Notes: generated by a model from the letters alone, not told the origin. A stretch of DNA of 64,000 nucleotides from Rhizobium mayense (GCF_030272705.1 NZ_JARFYM010000001.1:62001-126000); one strand, 5' to 3'; shown: positions 46,123 through 54,882, counted from the stretch's first letter. Program-made: numbers and translations.

Positions 46123-46703
46123 CAATGAATATCCCGCGAAAGCGGCTCCGATATACTGAAATCCAGAAATTCCGCCTCGAAACCGTCGCGCTGGGGTGAG
46201 CAGAAGGCGGGACCGACGGAAACCTCGTCGAGAGCCGGATCGAACCAGGCGAGCCGGGCCATGCGCCACTCGGTCATCTTGTCGGTGCGATATTGGATGA
46301 AAAGCGCGTCGCCGTTGCGGGTCACCCGTGCCGACAGGGCACCGAACTCATGATCGAGCCGGAAGGCGGACCAATCGGAATTGCCGTTGGTGACCACGAC
46401 GCTGAAATGTTTGGCGCCGTCGGTAAATTCGATCCCGCATTTCATCCAGTGCGTGGCGTCGTGGCGCACCATCAGGCCGGCCTGGTCGTAGAGTTCGCGA
46501 TAGTGCCCGATGAACGTGATCTCGGCGGTGAAGTCGCCGCGCCACTGCCGGCCGAGGAAATGGCCGCCGTCGCGGTGGAAGTTGTAGTAGGTTCCCTGCC
46601 AGAAGTCGGTCTTGTTGCCGGAGCGGACGATGAGCCGGCCGTTGTTCATTTCCCAAGCCGGCGGCAAATTCAGCCAATGCATGTCGTTGATGTCGATCGG
46701 CAT
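46122..46703 (-). CDS. DUF1349 domain-containing protein
   Basis: 193 residues. The concanavalin-like DUF1349 signature is present: NKTDFWQGTYYNFHRDGGHF, GDFTAEITFIGHYRELYDQA, GLMVRHDATHWMKCGIEFTD and FSVVVTNGNSDWSAF. The family is beta-sandwich and often carbohydrate-related, with no proven enzyme activity. No signal peptide, so it is probably cytoplasmic. It lies 20 bases after the sensor kinase gene on the same strand, and may be part of its transcript. Confidence 0.9.
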   Translation of the reverse strand: MPIDINDMHWLNLPPAWEMNNGRLIVRSGNKTDFWQGTYYNFHRDGGHFLGRQWRGDFTAEITFIGHYRELYDQAGLMVRHDATHWMKCGIEFTDGAKHFSVVVTNGNSDWSAFRLDHEFGALSARVTRNGDALFIQYRTDKMTEWRMARLAWFDPALDEVSVGPAFCSPQRDGFEAEFLDFSISEPLSRDIH

Positions 46704-46723
46704 ACAATGTCCTCTGTTAAGTC

Positions 46724-48103
46724 TTAAGCGGGAATGCGGATGGTGGCGCGCAGGCCGCCCAGCGGGCTGTCACCGAGCGTGACGTTGCCGCCATGGCTGC
46801 GTGCGATGTCGCGGGCAATGGCAAGGCCGAGGCCGGTGCCGGAATTATCGAGATTGCGCGCCTCGTCCAGCCGGAAGAACGGCTTGAACACATCCTCGCG
46901 CGCGTTGACGGGAATGCCGGGACCGTCATCATCGAAAATGATCGTCAGCCATTTGGTGCTGTGCTTGGCCTCGATGCGCAGGGTGTGTGCGTAACGGCGG
47001 GCGTTGGAAGCAAGGTTCGTCACCAGCCGCGTAAAGGCATTCGGGCGCACGGAGATATCGTTGTCGCCCTCGATGGAGAAGGTCATGGACTTGCCGTGTA
47101 GCGAGAAATCCTGTTCGACCTTGTCGAGGATATCGCTGAGGCGGAGCGTGCCGACATCTTCTTCCGCCTCGCCGCGGGCGAAGGCCATATAGCCTTCCAA
47201 CATGCTCTGCATGTCCTCGACATCCTCGTTGAGGCCGACAAGATCGGGGTTGTCGCCGATGAGAGCGAGCTGCAGCTTGAAGCGCGTGAGCACGGTACGC
47301 AGGTCGTGGCTGACGCCCGAGAGCATAGCCGTGCGCTGCTCGATCTGCCGCTCGATGCGCTCTCGCATCAGGATGAAGGCGAGGCCGGCGCGGCGGACCT
47401 CGTCGGCGCCGCGTGGCGAATAGTCGTCTCGCCGCTGGCCCTTGCCGAAACTTTCCGCTGCCTGTGCCAGCGCGAGAATCGGCCGGATCTGGCCGCGCAG
47501 GAACAGCACGGCGATGCCAATCAGCGCCAGCGATGTACCGACCATCCAGAGAATGAAGATATGCGTATTCGAGGCGTAGGTCTGGCTGCGCTTGGCAAAG
47601 ACGCGCAGCACCTTGTCCGGCAACTTGATACGAATTTCGACAAGGCTGGAATTGCCGACTGTGTCGATCCAGAAGGGGAGGTTGATCTGGTCCCGGATCT
47701 CGTCGCTCAGGATGCCGTCGAGAATCGAGAAGAACGGTTTTTCGCGCGGCGGCGGCAATTCGCCACCGGGCTCGATCGAGATGCTGAGATCGAGCTTTTG
47801 CCGGGCCATCTGCGTGACATCGGAAAAGTCGGCGTCCTGCGGATAGGTTTGGATGATGTCGATGATGGCGGCAATGTCGCGGGTGGTGGCCATCGACAGC
47901 CGTTGCGTCACCATCTGCCAGTGGCGCTCCATGAAGACGATGGTCACGACTGCCTGGAGGATGATCATCGGTAGGATGAAAATCAGCAGCGTGCGCGCAT
48001 AGAGGCCGGTCGGCAGCCGCCGGCGCAACCAGCGCGAAAGCCAACGCAGGCCGTTGGAGGGCGTGTGCTCCTGATCGCGCCTGATCGAGTCGAATGTCAC
48101 CAT
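46724..48103 (-). CDS. EnvZ-type sensor histidine kinase
   Basis: 459 residues. Membrane helices at about 38-58 and 181-203 bracket a 120-residue periplasmic sensor; HAMP follows (to about 255), then HisKA with phosphoacceptor His266 (LSGVSHDLRT), and a HATPase_c domain (NLASNARRYA for N, DDDGPGIPV for G1, GTGLGLAIARDIARSHGG for G2). All catalytic motifs are intact. It is downstream of the OmpR-type regulator gene and is probably its cognate kinase. The short periplasmic domain has a proline-rich stretch (GGELPPPREKPFF) but no known ligand. Confidence 0.95.
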   Translation of the reverse strand: MVTFDSIRRDQEHTPSNGLRWLSRWLRRRLPTGLYARTLLIFILPMIILQAVVTIVFMERHWQMVTQRLSMATTRDIAAIIDIIQTYPQDADFSDVTQMARQKLDLSISIEPGGELPPPREKPFFSILDGILSDEIRDQINLPFWIDTVGNSSLVEIRIKLPDKVLRVFAKRSQTYASNTHIFILWMVGTSLALIGIAVLFLRGQIRPILALAQAAESFGKGQRRDDYSPRGADEVRRAGLAFILMRERIERQIEQRTAMLSGVSHDLRTVLTRFKLQLALIGDNPDLVGLNEDVEDMQSMLEGYMAFARGEAEEDVGTLRLSDILDKVEQDFSLHGKSMTFSIEGDNDISVRPNAFTRLVTNLASNARRYAHTLRIEAKHSTKWLTIIFDDDGPGIPVNAREDVFKPFFRLDEARNLDNSGTGLGLAIARDIARSHGGNVTLGDSPLGGLRATIRIPA

Positions 48104-48128
48104 CGCCGCTGATCCCAGGGAGTTGTTA

Positions 48129-48830
48129 TCAATCTATGCTCAGACGATAGCCGATGCCGCGCACCGTCTGCAGCCAAACGGGGTTGGCCGGATCGTCCTC
48201 GATCTTGCGGCGCAAGCGGTTGATCTGCACGTCGATGGTGCGCTCGCCGACTTCGGCATCGTTGCCGATCAGCTCGTGGCGAGGAATGGTGTCGCCGGCG
48301 CGCTTGGCAAAGAGCAGCATGATTTCCTGCTCCCGATCCGTCAGGCGGATGAGCTCCGAGGCCTTCTTCAGCTCCTTGCGGGTCAGCGAAAAAGTGTAGG
48401 GTCCGAACATCACTTGTTCGATCTTCGGCGCATCGGCCGGTGCATTGCGCCGGAGGATATTGTTGATGCGCAGCACGAGTTCGCGCGGGTCGAAAGGTTT
48501 CGGCAGATAATCGTCGGCACCGGCTTCCAGCCCGGCGATACGGGCTTCCGATTCGGCAAGGGCGGTCAGCATGATGATCGGAATATTTTTGATGGCTCGC
48601 AGGCTCGCCGTGAGCGAAATTCCCGATTCGCCGGGCATCATCACGTCCATGATGATCAGGTCGAAATCGAGCCCTTCGAGCTTGCGGCGCGCCTCGGCAC
48701 CATCGGCGGCGGCCGTTACCCGGTATCCCTTTTCCATGAGATAACGGTTGAGCAGAGCGCGGATACGCGTGTCGTCATCGACGACCAGGAGGTGCGCTGC
48801 ATCGTCCGAAATTGCTGTCTTTGTCGTCAT
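48129..48830 (-). CDS. OmpR-type response regulator (PetR-like)
   Basis: 233 residues with a receiver domain (phosphoacceptor Asp62 in LIIMDVMMPGESG, conserved Lys in KPFDPRELVLR) and a winged-helix OmpR DNA-binding domain (REQEIMLLFAKRAGDTIPRH, RTIDVQINRLRRKIEDDPAN). It lies between the MarR gene and the kinase gene. In Rhodobacter capsulatus the petP-petR order of MarR and OmpR-type genes is required for cytochrome bc1 synthesis; this arrangement matches by order and family type. That function is inferred, not shown. The kinase is an extra partner. Confidence 0.93.
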   Translation of the reverse strand: MTTKTAISDDAAHLLVVDDDTRIRALLNRYLMEKGYRVTAAADGAEARRKLEGLDFDLIIMDVMMPGESGISLTASLRAIKNIPIIMLTALAESEARIAGLEAGADDYLPKPFDPRELVLRINNILRRNAPADAPKIEQVMFGPYTFSLTRKELKKASELIRLTDREQEIMLLFAKRAGDTIPRHELIGNDAEVGERTIDVQINRLRRKIEDDPANPVWLQTVRGIGYRLSID

Positions 48831-48912
48831 TCAATCCGTCTCGATCTTTGTTTTCTCTATTTGATTGAGATGATCTTACACAAGACCGCGTTCCGCGGCT
48901 CGAGATCATATC

Positions 48913-49389
48913 TCAGTCCTGCATTCCCCTCAGGAACCGTTTGACGCTTTCGCGTGTCGCATCGGATGCCCCTCCGAATGCCCGCTCAATACGGCGCGAT
49001 TGCGGCTCGGCCAGCGCCAATGCCAGATCGCGGCCGGCCTGCGTCGGGTAGAGTTTACGCTGCCGGCGATCCTCAGGCCCAGCCACCTGGCGAATATAGC
49101 CTGAATCGATCAATTGTTTGAGAACCCGCGCCAAACTCTGTTTGGTGATCTTCAACGTTTCCAACAGGTCCGCAACCGTCATGCCGGGTTCGCGGTTAAC
49201 GAAATGAACAACCCGATGATGCGCGCGCCCAAATCCGCTCTTGACCAGGATCTGATCCGGATCGGACACGAAATCACGATAGGCAAAGAAAAGCAGCTCG
49301 ATGATCTCGAAATCGATGATCCCCGCATTCTCCATCGGCGTCGCCAGCAGCTCCGGTTTCGCCGCCTTTTGGCTCGTCTGTCGTGGCAC
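48913..49389 (-). CDS. MarR family regulator (PetP-like)
   Basis: 158 residues. The winged helix-turn-helix is clear: VVHFVNREPGMTVADLLETL, KITKQSLARVLKQLIDSGYI and the wing RQVAGPEDRRQRKLYPTQAG. An N-terminal extension of about 20 residues precedes the fold. It lies upstream of the response regulator, as PetP does upstream of PetR in R. capsulatus. A 15-bp-arm inverted repeat 42 bases before its start codon is a plausible autoregulatory site. Divergent from ilvE, so it may also control that gene. Confidence 0.92.
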   Translation of the reverse strand: MPRQTSQKAAKPELLATPMENAGIIDFEIIELLFFAYRDFVSDPDQILVKSGFGRAHHRVVHFVNREPGMTVADLLETLKITKQSLARVLKQLIDSGYIRQVAGPEDRRQRKLYPTQAGRDLALALAEPQSRRIERAFGGASDATRESVKRFLRGMQD

Positions 49390-49430
49390 CTGGCATTTCC
49401 TTTCCTATTTTGGGGCAATCGGGAAACTTA

Positions 49431-49467
49431 CGCAAAAATATGTCAGCATTATTGACGTATTTTTACG
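49431..49467. promoter_or_regulatory. Candidate MarR operator (imperfect inverted repeat)
   Basis: CGCAAAAATATGTCA, a 7-base spacer, then TGACGTATTTTTACG; the arms match at 13 of 15 positions. It lies in the marR-ilvE intergenic region, 42 bases upstream of the marR start. Size, symmetry and place fit a MarR dimer site, but a search for further copies is needed. Confidence 0.5.
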
Positions 49468-49646
49468 CCGCTGCTAGTTTCCGCCGATCTTGCGCCGCCC
49501 GGACGGATATGGCCATATTTGGAAACTAAGCCCGGCTTCGCAAAAATTCCAACCCGTCTCATATTTTCCCCATCTGCATCGTGGATAATGCGTAATGGGG
49601 ACAACAATCAACTATCATGGCGTCCGGGCGCCGGAGGAGAATTAAG

Positions 49647-50537
49647 ATGGCAACGGTTCCTTTTGATCAACTGGATGGGGAGATCTGGTTCAATGGTGCA
49701 TTCGTGCCCTGGAAGGACGCTAAGATTCATGTACTGACCCATGGTCTGCATTATGCGAGCGCAGTCTTCGAGGGCGAGCGCGCCTATGGCGGCCGGGTCT
49801 TCAAGCTGACGGAGCACAATCAGCGTCTTCACAAGTCCGCCGACATTCTCGGCTTCAAAATTCCCTATAGCGTTGCCGAACTGGATGCGGCGACGATCGA
49901 GCTCCTGAAGCGCCAGGGCTTTTCCGAAGCCTATGTGCGGCCGATCGCCTGGCGCGGCAGCGAAAGCATGGGCGTGTCCGCCCAGAATAACCGCATCAAC
50001 GTGGCGATCGCGATCTGGCAATGGGGCAGCTACTTCAATCCGGCCGAAAAGCTGAAGGGCATTCGTCTCGATATCGCCGAATATCGCCGCCCCGATCCGA
50101 AGACGGCACCTTGCGCCTCGAAGGCGGCCGGCCTTTACATGATCTGCACCATTTCCAAACATGCCGCCGAAGCCAAGGGTTATGCGGACGCGATGATGCT
50201 CGACTACCGAGGCCAGGTGGCGGAGGCGACGGGCGCCAACATCTTCTTCGTCAAGGACGGTGTCGTCCATACGCCAACGCCGGACTGCTTCCTGAACGGC
50301 ATCACACGGCAGACCGTGATCGAACTGGCCAAACGCCGCGGGTTGCAGGTGGTCGAACGCGCGATCATGCCGGAAGAACTGCCCGATTTCAGCGAATGCT
50401 TCCTCACCGGCTCGGCTGCGGAAGTAACCCCGGTGTCGGAAATCGGTCCTTACCGGTTCACGCCGGCATCGATCAGCGAAGCGCTGATGAACGACTATAT
50501 GAAGGAAGTCTATCCGACTGCCGCGGCTGCCGAATAA
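49647..50537 (+). CDS. ilvE: Branched-chain amino acid aminotransferase
   Basis: 296 residues from ATG at 49647, with GGAGGAGA eight bases upstream. Class IV aminotransferase features: HVLTHGLHYASAVFEGERAY near residue 30, the PLP lysine in the ASKAAGLYM segment (about 162), and MMLDYRGQVAEATGANIFFV with the PLP-binding glutamate. It makes and breaks down leucine, isoleucine and valine using glutamate. Divergent from marR. A stem-loop terminator follows. Confidence 0.95.
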   Translation: MATVPFDQLDGEIWFNGAFVPWKDAKIHVLTHGLHYASAVFEGERAYGGRVFKLTEHNQRLHKSADILGFKIPYSVAELDAATIELLKRQGFSEAYVRPIAWRGSESMGVSAQNNRINVAIAIWQWGSYFNPAEKLKGIRLDIAEYRRPDPKTAPCASKAAGLYMICTISKHAAEAKGYADAMMLDYRGQVAEATGANIFFVKDGVVHTPTPDCFLNGITRQTVIELAKRRGLQVVERAIMPEELPDFSECFLTGSAAEVTPVSEIGPYRFTPASISEALMNDYMKEVYPTAAAAE

Positions 50538-50558
50538 GGCTTTGGAATGTTCAACGAG

Positions 50559-50592
50559 AGCCGGGGGCCAGTTGGTCGTCCGGCTTTTGTTG
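50559..50592 (+). terminator. Probable terminator after ilvE
   Basis: AGCCGG pairs with CCGGCT around a 15-base loop, followed by TTTTGTTG. It lies 21 bases after the stop codon, ahead of the convergent small gene. Confidence 0.6.
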
Positions 50593-50606
50593 TCCGATAC
50601 CTCGGC

Positions 50607-50867
50607 TTATTTGCGACCGAGAACTGCGCCGACGATCGCCGAGAGCACGCCACCGGCGATCAGCGAGGAAATACCCTGCGCGATAAGGCCGGTCAGCGCT
50701 TCGCTACCGATCATGTTGAGGATTAGGCCGCCGCCAAGGCCGCCGACGGCGCCGGCAATCGTTCTCGCGACGAGATTGATCCCCTCCTGCTTGAGGGCGG
50801 CGCTGGCCGCGTTACCGCCGATTGCACCAGCGATCAGTTGTGTGATGATTGGCCCCAAACTTTCCAT
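50607..50867 (-). CDS. Small glycine-rich membrane protein
   Basis: 86 residues. Most of the chain is hydrophobic, with Gly/Ala-rich segments (ITQLIAGAIGGNAASAALKQ and TIAGAVGGLGGGLILNMIGS) and two or three helices, ending in a VLGRK tail. I do not recognise a domain, although the glycine-zipper-like pattern is typical of small membrane proteins that oligomerise. ATG at 50867 is preceded by GGGAGAAGGGTAATC. It stands alone; convergent with ilvE. Confidence 0.7.
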   Translation of the reverse strand: MESLGPIITQLIAGAIGGNAASAALKQEGINLVARTIAGAVGGLGGGLILNMIGSEALTGLIAQGISSLIAGGVLSAIVGAVLGRK

Positions 50868-51054
50868 GATTACCCTTCTCCCATTGTTCCGGAAGCCATT
50901 TCCGGAAGCCCCGACGCCGCATCCCGGACCGAGCCTCGGGAGCGGCGGTAATCCTCATCGATATTAGAATTACATCATGCATCGGCCGGTGGGAATAGAA
51001 CGGCAACTCAAACGGGAGAATTCTGCGATAATCCAGGGGAAAACCGGCGCAGAA

Positions 51055-51077
51055 AGAGCGGCGGCCCTTTGGCCGCC
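51055..51077 (-). terminator. Hairpin after the SH3 protein gene
   Basis: On the minus strand GGCGGCC and GGCCGCC pair around AAAG, followed by GCTCTTTCT. The T-run is interrupted, so this is a moderate candidate. Confidence 0.5.
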
Positions 51078-51112
51078 TATGATTTTGACGAATAGCTGCT
51101 GGTGTTGGCGAA

Positions 51113-51730
51113 TCAGCGGTAGACATAGACGATGCGGCGGGTATCCGGATCGACCAGTACCGGCTGGCGGTTCACCTCTACGTAGCTGTATTGATAATCC
51201 GGGATACGATGGACGACCACGCTTTCGGGCAGGGTGGCGCCGACCGCGACGTCGCCGCGCAGCCGCACGGTCTTGACCGGGTTTTGCGTGATGTAGGTAT
51301 GGACTTCATCCGGCGGAGTGACGATCTCGACCTGTCCGATCGGACCGATCAGTTCATCGTCCGGTGAGGGGGAGACGCTGCCCGTCGTCGTGGGATCGGT
51401 TTGAGTATAGGTGACCGTCGGTACGCCGAGCTCCGAGTAGTGCTCCTCGACGACTACAGGATTTCCGTTCTGCTCGACGCTTAATGTCTGGGCATCCACC
51501 CAGCCGCGCATGCCGTTGACATCGATGCGGCACCAGTTGCTGCCCTGGATGCAGCCGTCAAGGCTTGCCTCCGAGCCGCGGGTTGCCATTCCGACAGTCG
51601 GATATTGCGGACCCGGACCGGTGCGGACGTCAAGATCGGTCACTGTTGTCGCTGTCATCTGGGCTTGCGCAAGGCCGGCACTGCCCAGGAGCAGGAGGCC
51701 CGTCAGCAGCAGGTTTCTTTTCGAGGGCAT
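51113..51730 (-). CDS. Secreted SH3-domain protein
   Basis: 205 residues from ATG at 51730, with AGGAGA seven bases upstream. A Sec signal peptide (MPSKRNLLLTGLLLLGSAGL, cleavage after AQA) leads to a bacterial SH3 domain (VTDLDVRTGPGPQYPTVGMA, GCIQGSNWCRIDVNGMRGWV). The remainder is Pro/Thr-rich and ends in a DUF1236-like region (VHRIPDYQYSYVEVNRQPVL, VDPDTRRIVYVYR). Such proteins bind cell-wall material in the periplasm. The DUF1236 assignment is from memory of the VNxxPVLVDPxxRRIV motif. Confidence 0.85.
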   Translation of the reverse strand: MPSKRNLLLTGLLLLGSAGLAQAQMTATTVTDLDVRTGPGPQYPTVGMATRGSEASLDGCIQGSNWCRIDVNGMRGWVDAQTLSVEQNGNPVVVEEHYSELGVPTVTYTQTDPTTTGSVSPSPDDELIGPIGQVEIVTPPDEVHTYITQNPVKTVRLRGDVAVGATLPESVVVHRIPDYQYSYVEVNRQPVLVDPDTRRIVYVYR

Positions 51731-51901
51731 TGGCTTTCTCCTTTGATCTGCGGAGTCTACCCTTTGCAAACGCCCGTAAGGGCGGAGGGTTCCGCCATGC
51801 CGTACCCGGAGCCTGGGCGTTTTCCAGGAGGAAGGGGCTGTTTTACCCGGTGTTTGGGACTATACCGGCTGGATATGCATTCAACAGACGAGGCGTTTCC
51901 C

Positions 51902-52546
51902 ATGGGCATGCTCCAGGCCGGCATCATTCCGGTGACACCCTTCGAACAGAATTGCACCATCCTGTTCGATCCGGACACGAAAGAGGGCGTCGTGGTCGAT
52001 CCCGGCGGCGATGTCGACGTCATCCTGCAGACGGTGCGCGAAAATGGCATCACATTGAAGGCAATCTGGCTGACGCATGGCCATATCGACCATGCTGGCG
52101 GCGCCGATGAGCTGCGGGAAACTTTGGGCATCGAGGTCATCGGTCCGCATGAAGACGACCGATCGTTGCTGCAGGATATCGAGGCAAAGAGCAAGATGTT
52201 CAACATCGACGGCGTACGCAACGTGGTGCCTGACCGCTTCCTGAAAGACGGTGACAAGGTTTCTTTCGGCGAGCATGAGTTTGAAGTCTTCCATTGCCCC
52301 GGCCACGCGCCGGGCCATGTCATCTATTTCAACAAAACGCAGAAATTTGCCCATGTCGGCGACGTGCTGTTTCACGGTTCGATCGGCCGCACCGACCTGC
52401 CGGGCGGCAATCATCAGCAGCTTCTGGAGTCGATTCGCGACAAGGTATTTCCGCTCGGCGATGATGTGGGCTTCATCTGCGGTCATGGCCCCGGAGGCCA
52501 GATCGGCGAGGAGCGTCGCACCAATCCTTTCCTGCGCGGACTTTGA
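51902..52546 (+). CDS. Metallo-beta-lactamase fold hydrolase (glyoxalase II-like)
   Basis: 214 residues from ATG at 51902, chosen over the upstream ATG at 51875 because GAGG lies eight bases before it. The MBL motif THGHIDHAGG is intact (about residue 60), with further metal ligands in CPGHAPGHVIY, HVGDVLFHGSIGRTDL and ICGHGPGG. It would hydrolyse a thioester or similar bond, perhaps a glutathione or CoA thioester; the substrate is unknown. Divergent from the SH3 gene. Confidence 0.92.
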   Translation: MGMLQAGIIPVTPFEQNCTILFDPDTKEGVVVDPGGDVDVILQTVRENGITLKAIWLTHGHIDHAGGADELRETLGIEVIGPHEDDRSLLQDIEAKSKMFNIDGVRNVVPDRFLKDGDKVSFGEHEFEVFHCPGHAPGHVIYFNKTQKFAHVGDVLFHGSIGRTDLPGGNHQQLLESIRDKVFPLGDDVGFICGHGPGGQIGEERRTNPFLRGL

Positions 52547-52557
52547 AGCCAAAACAA

Positions 52558-52585
52558 AAGCGCCGCGAAATGGCGGCGCTTCGTT
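52558..52585 (+). terminator. Terminator between the MBL and BA14K genes
   Basis: AAGCGCCGC pairs with GCGGCGCTT around GAAATG, followed by CGTTT. It follows the MBL stop by about 11 bases and serves this convergent junction. Confidence 0.65.
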
Positions 52586-52609
52586 TCCGGGCATCAACCG
52601 ATTCGGCGA

Positions 52610-53038
52610 TTAGTTCGCCGTGCAGAAGTGGCGCATGCCGTCATAGCCGAGATAGGTACCGCTGCGGCCGTCGAAGCTGCTGTAACGGTCGTAGCAATAG
52701 CGCATCCACTGGGACGACCAGGGACGCAAGCCGACCGGTTGCGGGTCGTAGTAGCCGACATCACGCTCGACATAGACGCGGCGCGGCGGAGCCCGATAGT
52801 AATAGGGCGGTGCCGGCGCGTAATCGGGGTCCACGTAGACCGGACCGGGTTCGACATAACGCGGCTGGCTGGCGATCGCCGAGCCGACGATAAGGCCAGT
52901 GGCGAGGCCTGCCGCGCCAAGCGCCCAACCCTCCCCATTGTGATGATGCCACTCATCGGCCGAAGCGGTGGAGACGGATGCCAGCGCCAGTGCTGCAGCC
53001 ATCGTGGACATAAGGAGGGATTTGCCGAGCATGTTCAT
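52610..53038 (-). CDS. BA14K family secreted protein
   Basis: 142 residues from ATG at 53038, with AGAGGA seven bases upstream. A signal peptide (LLMSTMAAALALASVSTASA) precedes a Gly/Ala hydrophobic segment (GWALGAAGLATGLIVGSAIA) and a Tyr/Pro-rich linker. The C-terminal WMRYCYDRYSSFDGRSGTYL followed by GYDGMRHFC is the BA14K signature, known from the Brucella 14-kDa immunoreactive, lectin-like protein. It is probably attached to the envelope. Function in rhizobia unknown. Confidence 0.92.
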   Translation of the reverse strand: MNMLGKSLLMSTMAAALALASVSTASADEWHHHNGEGWALGAAGLATGLIVGSAIASQPRYVEPGPVYVDPDYAPAPPYYYRAPPRRVYVERDVGYYDPQPVGLRPWSSQWMRYCYDRYSSFDGRSGTYLGYDGMRHFCTAN

Positions 53039-53130
53039 GAGCCTGTCCTCTGGGGGGAACCGGAAGACCGTGATTCCCAAACTTTCATGGTGGACAGACT
53101 AGCCACAGCAAGCTGAATACAGACTGAATG

Positions 53131-53155
53131 ATAAAACCCGGCATCTCTGCCGGGC
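53131..53155 (-). terminator. Terminator after the cold-shock gene
   Basis: On the minus strand CCCGGCA pairs with TGCCGGG around GAGA, followed by TTTTAT. It lies 31 bases downstream of the csp stop. Confidence 0.82.
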
Positions 53156-53185
53156 TTCAACTCGAATGACAGCCGTAGGGCGCGC

Positions 53186-53401
53186 TCAGCCAGCAATCTG
53201 AAGATTGACGGCCTTCGGTCCCTTGCCGCGGCGATCCGGTTCCGTGTCGAAGCTCACCTTCTGGTTTTCCGACAATCCTGCCAGACCAGAAGCCTGTACT
53301 GCGGAAATGTGCACAAAGATGTCCGCGCCACCTTTGTCCGGTTTGATGAAACCGAAGCCCTTATCGGTATTGAAAAACTTTACAGTGCCAGTCTCGGCCA
53401 T
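53186..53401 (-). CDS. Cold-shock protein (CspA family)
   Basis: 71 residues forming one cold-shock domain. Both RNA-binding motifs are present: GTVKFFNTDKGFGFIKPD (RNP1) and DIFVHISAVQ (RNP2). It is a single-stranded nucleic-acid chaperone. The gene has a long AT-rich upstream region (53402-53900) compatible with the structured cold-shock leaders of csp genes. Rhizobia carry several paralogues, so I assign no letter. Confidence 0.95.
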   Translation of the reverse strand: MAETGTVKFFNTDKGFGFIKPDKGGADIFVHISAVQASGLAGLSENQKVSFDTEPDRRGKGPKAVNLQIAG

Positions 53402-53900
53402 GCCTCAGGTCCTTTTCTCTCTGCCCACCATCCACACGGGCAGCATTGCTGTATAGCCCTCGCGGGCGCTTGCAGGCAGTTCTCGCAATTTGAAGGAAAA
53501 GGTCCCCTATACCTCGGCGCGGTATTGAAACGACACTCCTGCTCGCTTCGCAACCGGGCTGACCGGAATATTTAGCGTTTCCGGCGCGCAACTTTATTAA
53601 GGACTTCCCATGCTCTAAAAATGCCCGAACACTACTGAGAGTGCTGTGTTTATCGTTAATTGGCAAGCAAAAGTTTTTTAACGTGTCCGGGAGAGCACAC
53701 TGCCGTAACGCAAGTGTGTTAGCGCGAATCGGAAATTTTCCCTCGCTGAGAACGATTTTCTAAGGTTTTTGTATCGTTTGCGATATAATTTCGGCGAAAA
53801 TTTCCCAAACAACATACTCAGAATCAGTCTTTCGGATCATTCGAAAAAAATTCACTAAGGGCAGCGTAAAACAGCCATAACGGGTATTCGGGGCAAATTT
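53402..53900. other. AT-rich intergenic region upstream of the cold-shock gene
   Basis: 499 bases between csp and the DMT transporter. The composition is distinctly lower in GC than the flanks, especially at 53580-53880. It is long enough for a cold-shock 5' leader plus promoter. No gene is supported; I see no tRNA or repeat. Confidence 0.5.
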
Positions 53901-54791
53901 TTAGGCGGCGACACTGCGCCGTCGGACGAGTTCCGGCACCAATTCAACTGCAAGCATGGCGATAAACATCAAGGCACAGCCGGCATAGCCGAGCGGTCCC
54001 ATGGTCTCGCCGAGCAGCAAGCTACCCAGCGAGGCGCCGAACAGCGCCTCTGACGAGAGGAAGATCGCAGCCTGAGGCGCGGTTGTGTAGCGCTGACCGA
54101 TGACCTGCAGCACGAATGCAAGGCCGGAGGAAAAGATGCCGACATAGAGGATTTGGCCGAGCGCGCCTTGAATGTCGGCGATGCTGATCGGCTCGGCAAC
54201 CACGGCGACGGCAAGAGCGGCGACCGCGGTGACGGCAAACTGCATGGCGGAGATTCCGAGCGGCCGACCGGTCTCACTGACGGAAGAGCCGGCAAGAGTG
54301 ATCTGCGCTGCCCAGAAAAGGGCGCAGACCACAGTCAGGAAATCGCCGACGGTGAGCCGCGAAAAGGAGCCGCCGGACAATAAATAGATGCCGCCGAGGG
54401 CCGTTGTTGCGGCCGGCCAGATGATCCAATGCGGCGGTCGGCGCAGGAAGACGACGGCGATCAGCGGCACGAAGACGACGTAGAGGCCGGTGATGAAGCT
54501 GGAATTGGTGACGGTCGTCGTCAGCAGTCCGATCTGCTGCGTTGCCGCTCCGCCGAAGAGTGCGACGCCGATGAGAAAGAAGGAAAGCCAATTCCGCCGT
54601 GTCAGCGGCTTCCTTGTCTTGCGGTTTTCCATCCAGACGAAGGGCAGGACGACGATCGTGGCGACGGCGAAGCGCAGGCCGATGAACCAGAACGGCCCGA
54701 TGGCCTTCATCGCCGTCGACTGCGCGACGAAACCGCCGCCCCATATGGCGGCCGCCAACAACAACACCAAATTCGCCTGTATGCGAGTCAT
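53901..54791 (-). CDS. EamA/DMT family transporter
   Basis: 296 residues from ATG at 54791, with AGGAT just upstream. Ten hydrophobic segments form the paired EamA repeats (LLLAAAIWGGGFVAQSTAMK at the first helix, LSSEALFGASLGSLLLGETM in the second repeat). It likely exports amino acids or metabolites, but no specific substrate is evident. A run-on open frame extends upstream and is not used. Stands alone on the minus strand. Confidence 0.9.
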   Translation of the reverse strand: MTRIQANLVLLLAAAIWGGGFVAQSTAMKAIGPFWFIGLRFAVATIVVLPFVWMENRKTRKPLTRRNWLSFFLIGVALFGGAATQQIGLLTTTVTNSSFITGLYVVFVPLIAVVFLRRPPHWIIWPAATTALGGIYLLSGGSFSRLTVGDFLTVVCALFWAAQITLAGSSVSETGRPLGISAMQFAVTAVAALAVAVVAEPISIADIQGALGQILYVGIFSSGLAFVLQVIGQRYTTAPQAAIFLSSEALFGASLGSLLLGETMGPLGYAGCALMFIAMLAVELVPELVRRRSVAA

Positions 54792-54882
54792 CAATATCCT
54801 ACGGAAGGGGGAGGAAGGGGGAAACCGACGGTTAGCAGCTGCTTCTCCTCGGGGCAAGGCGAAAGACGCCGGCGGCGGCGCG

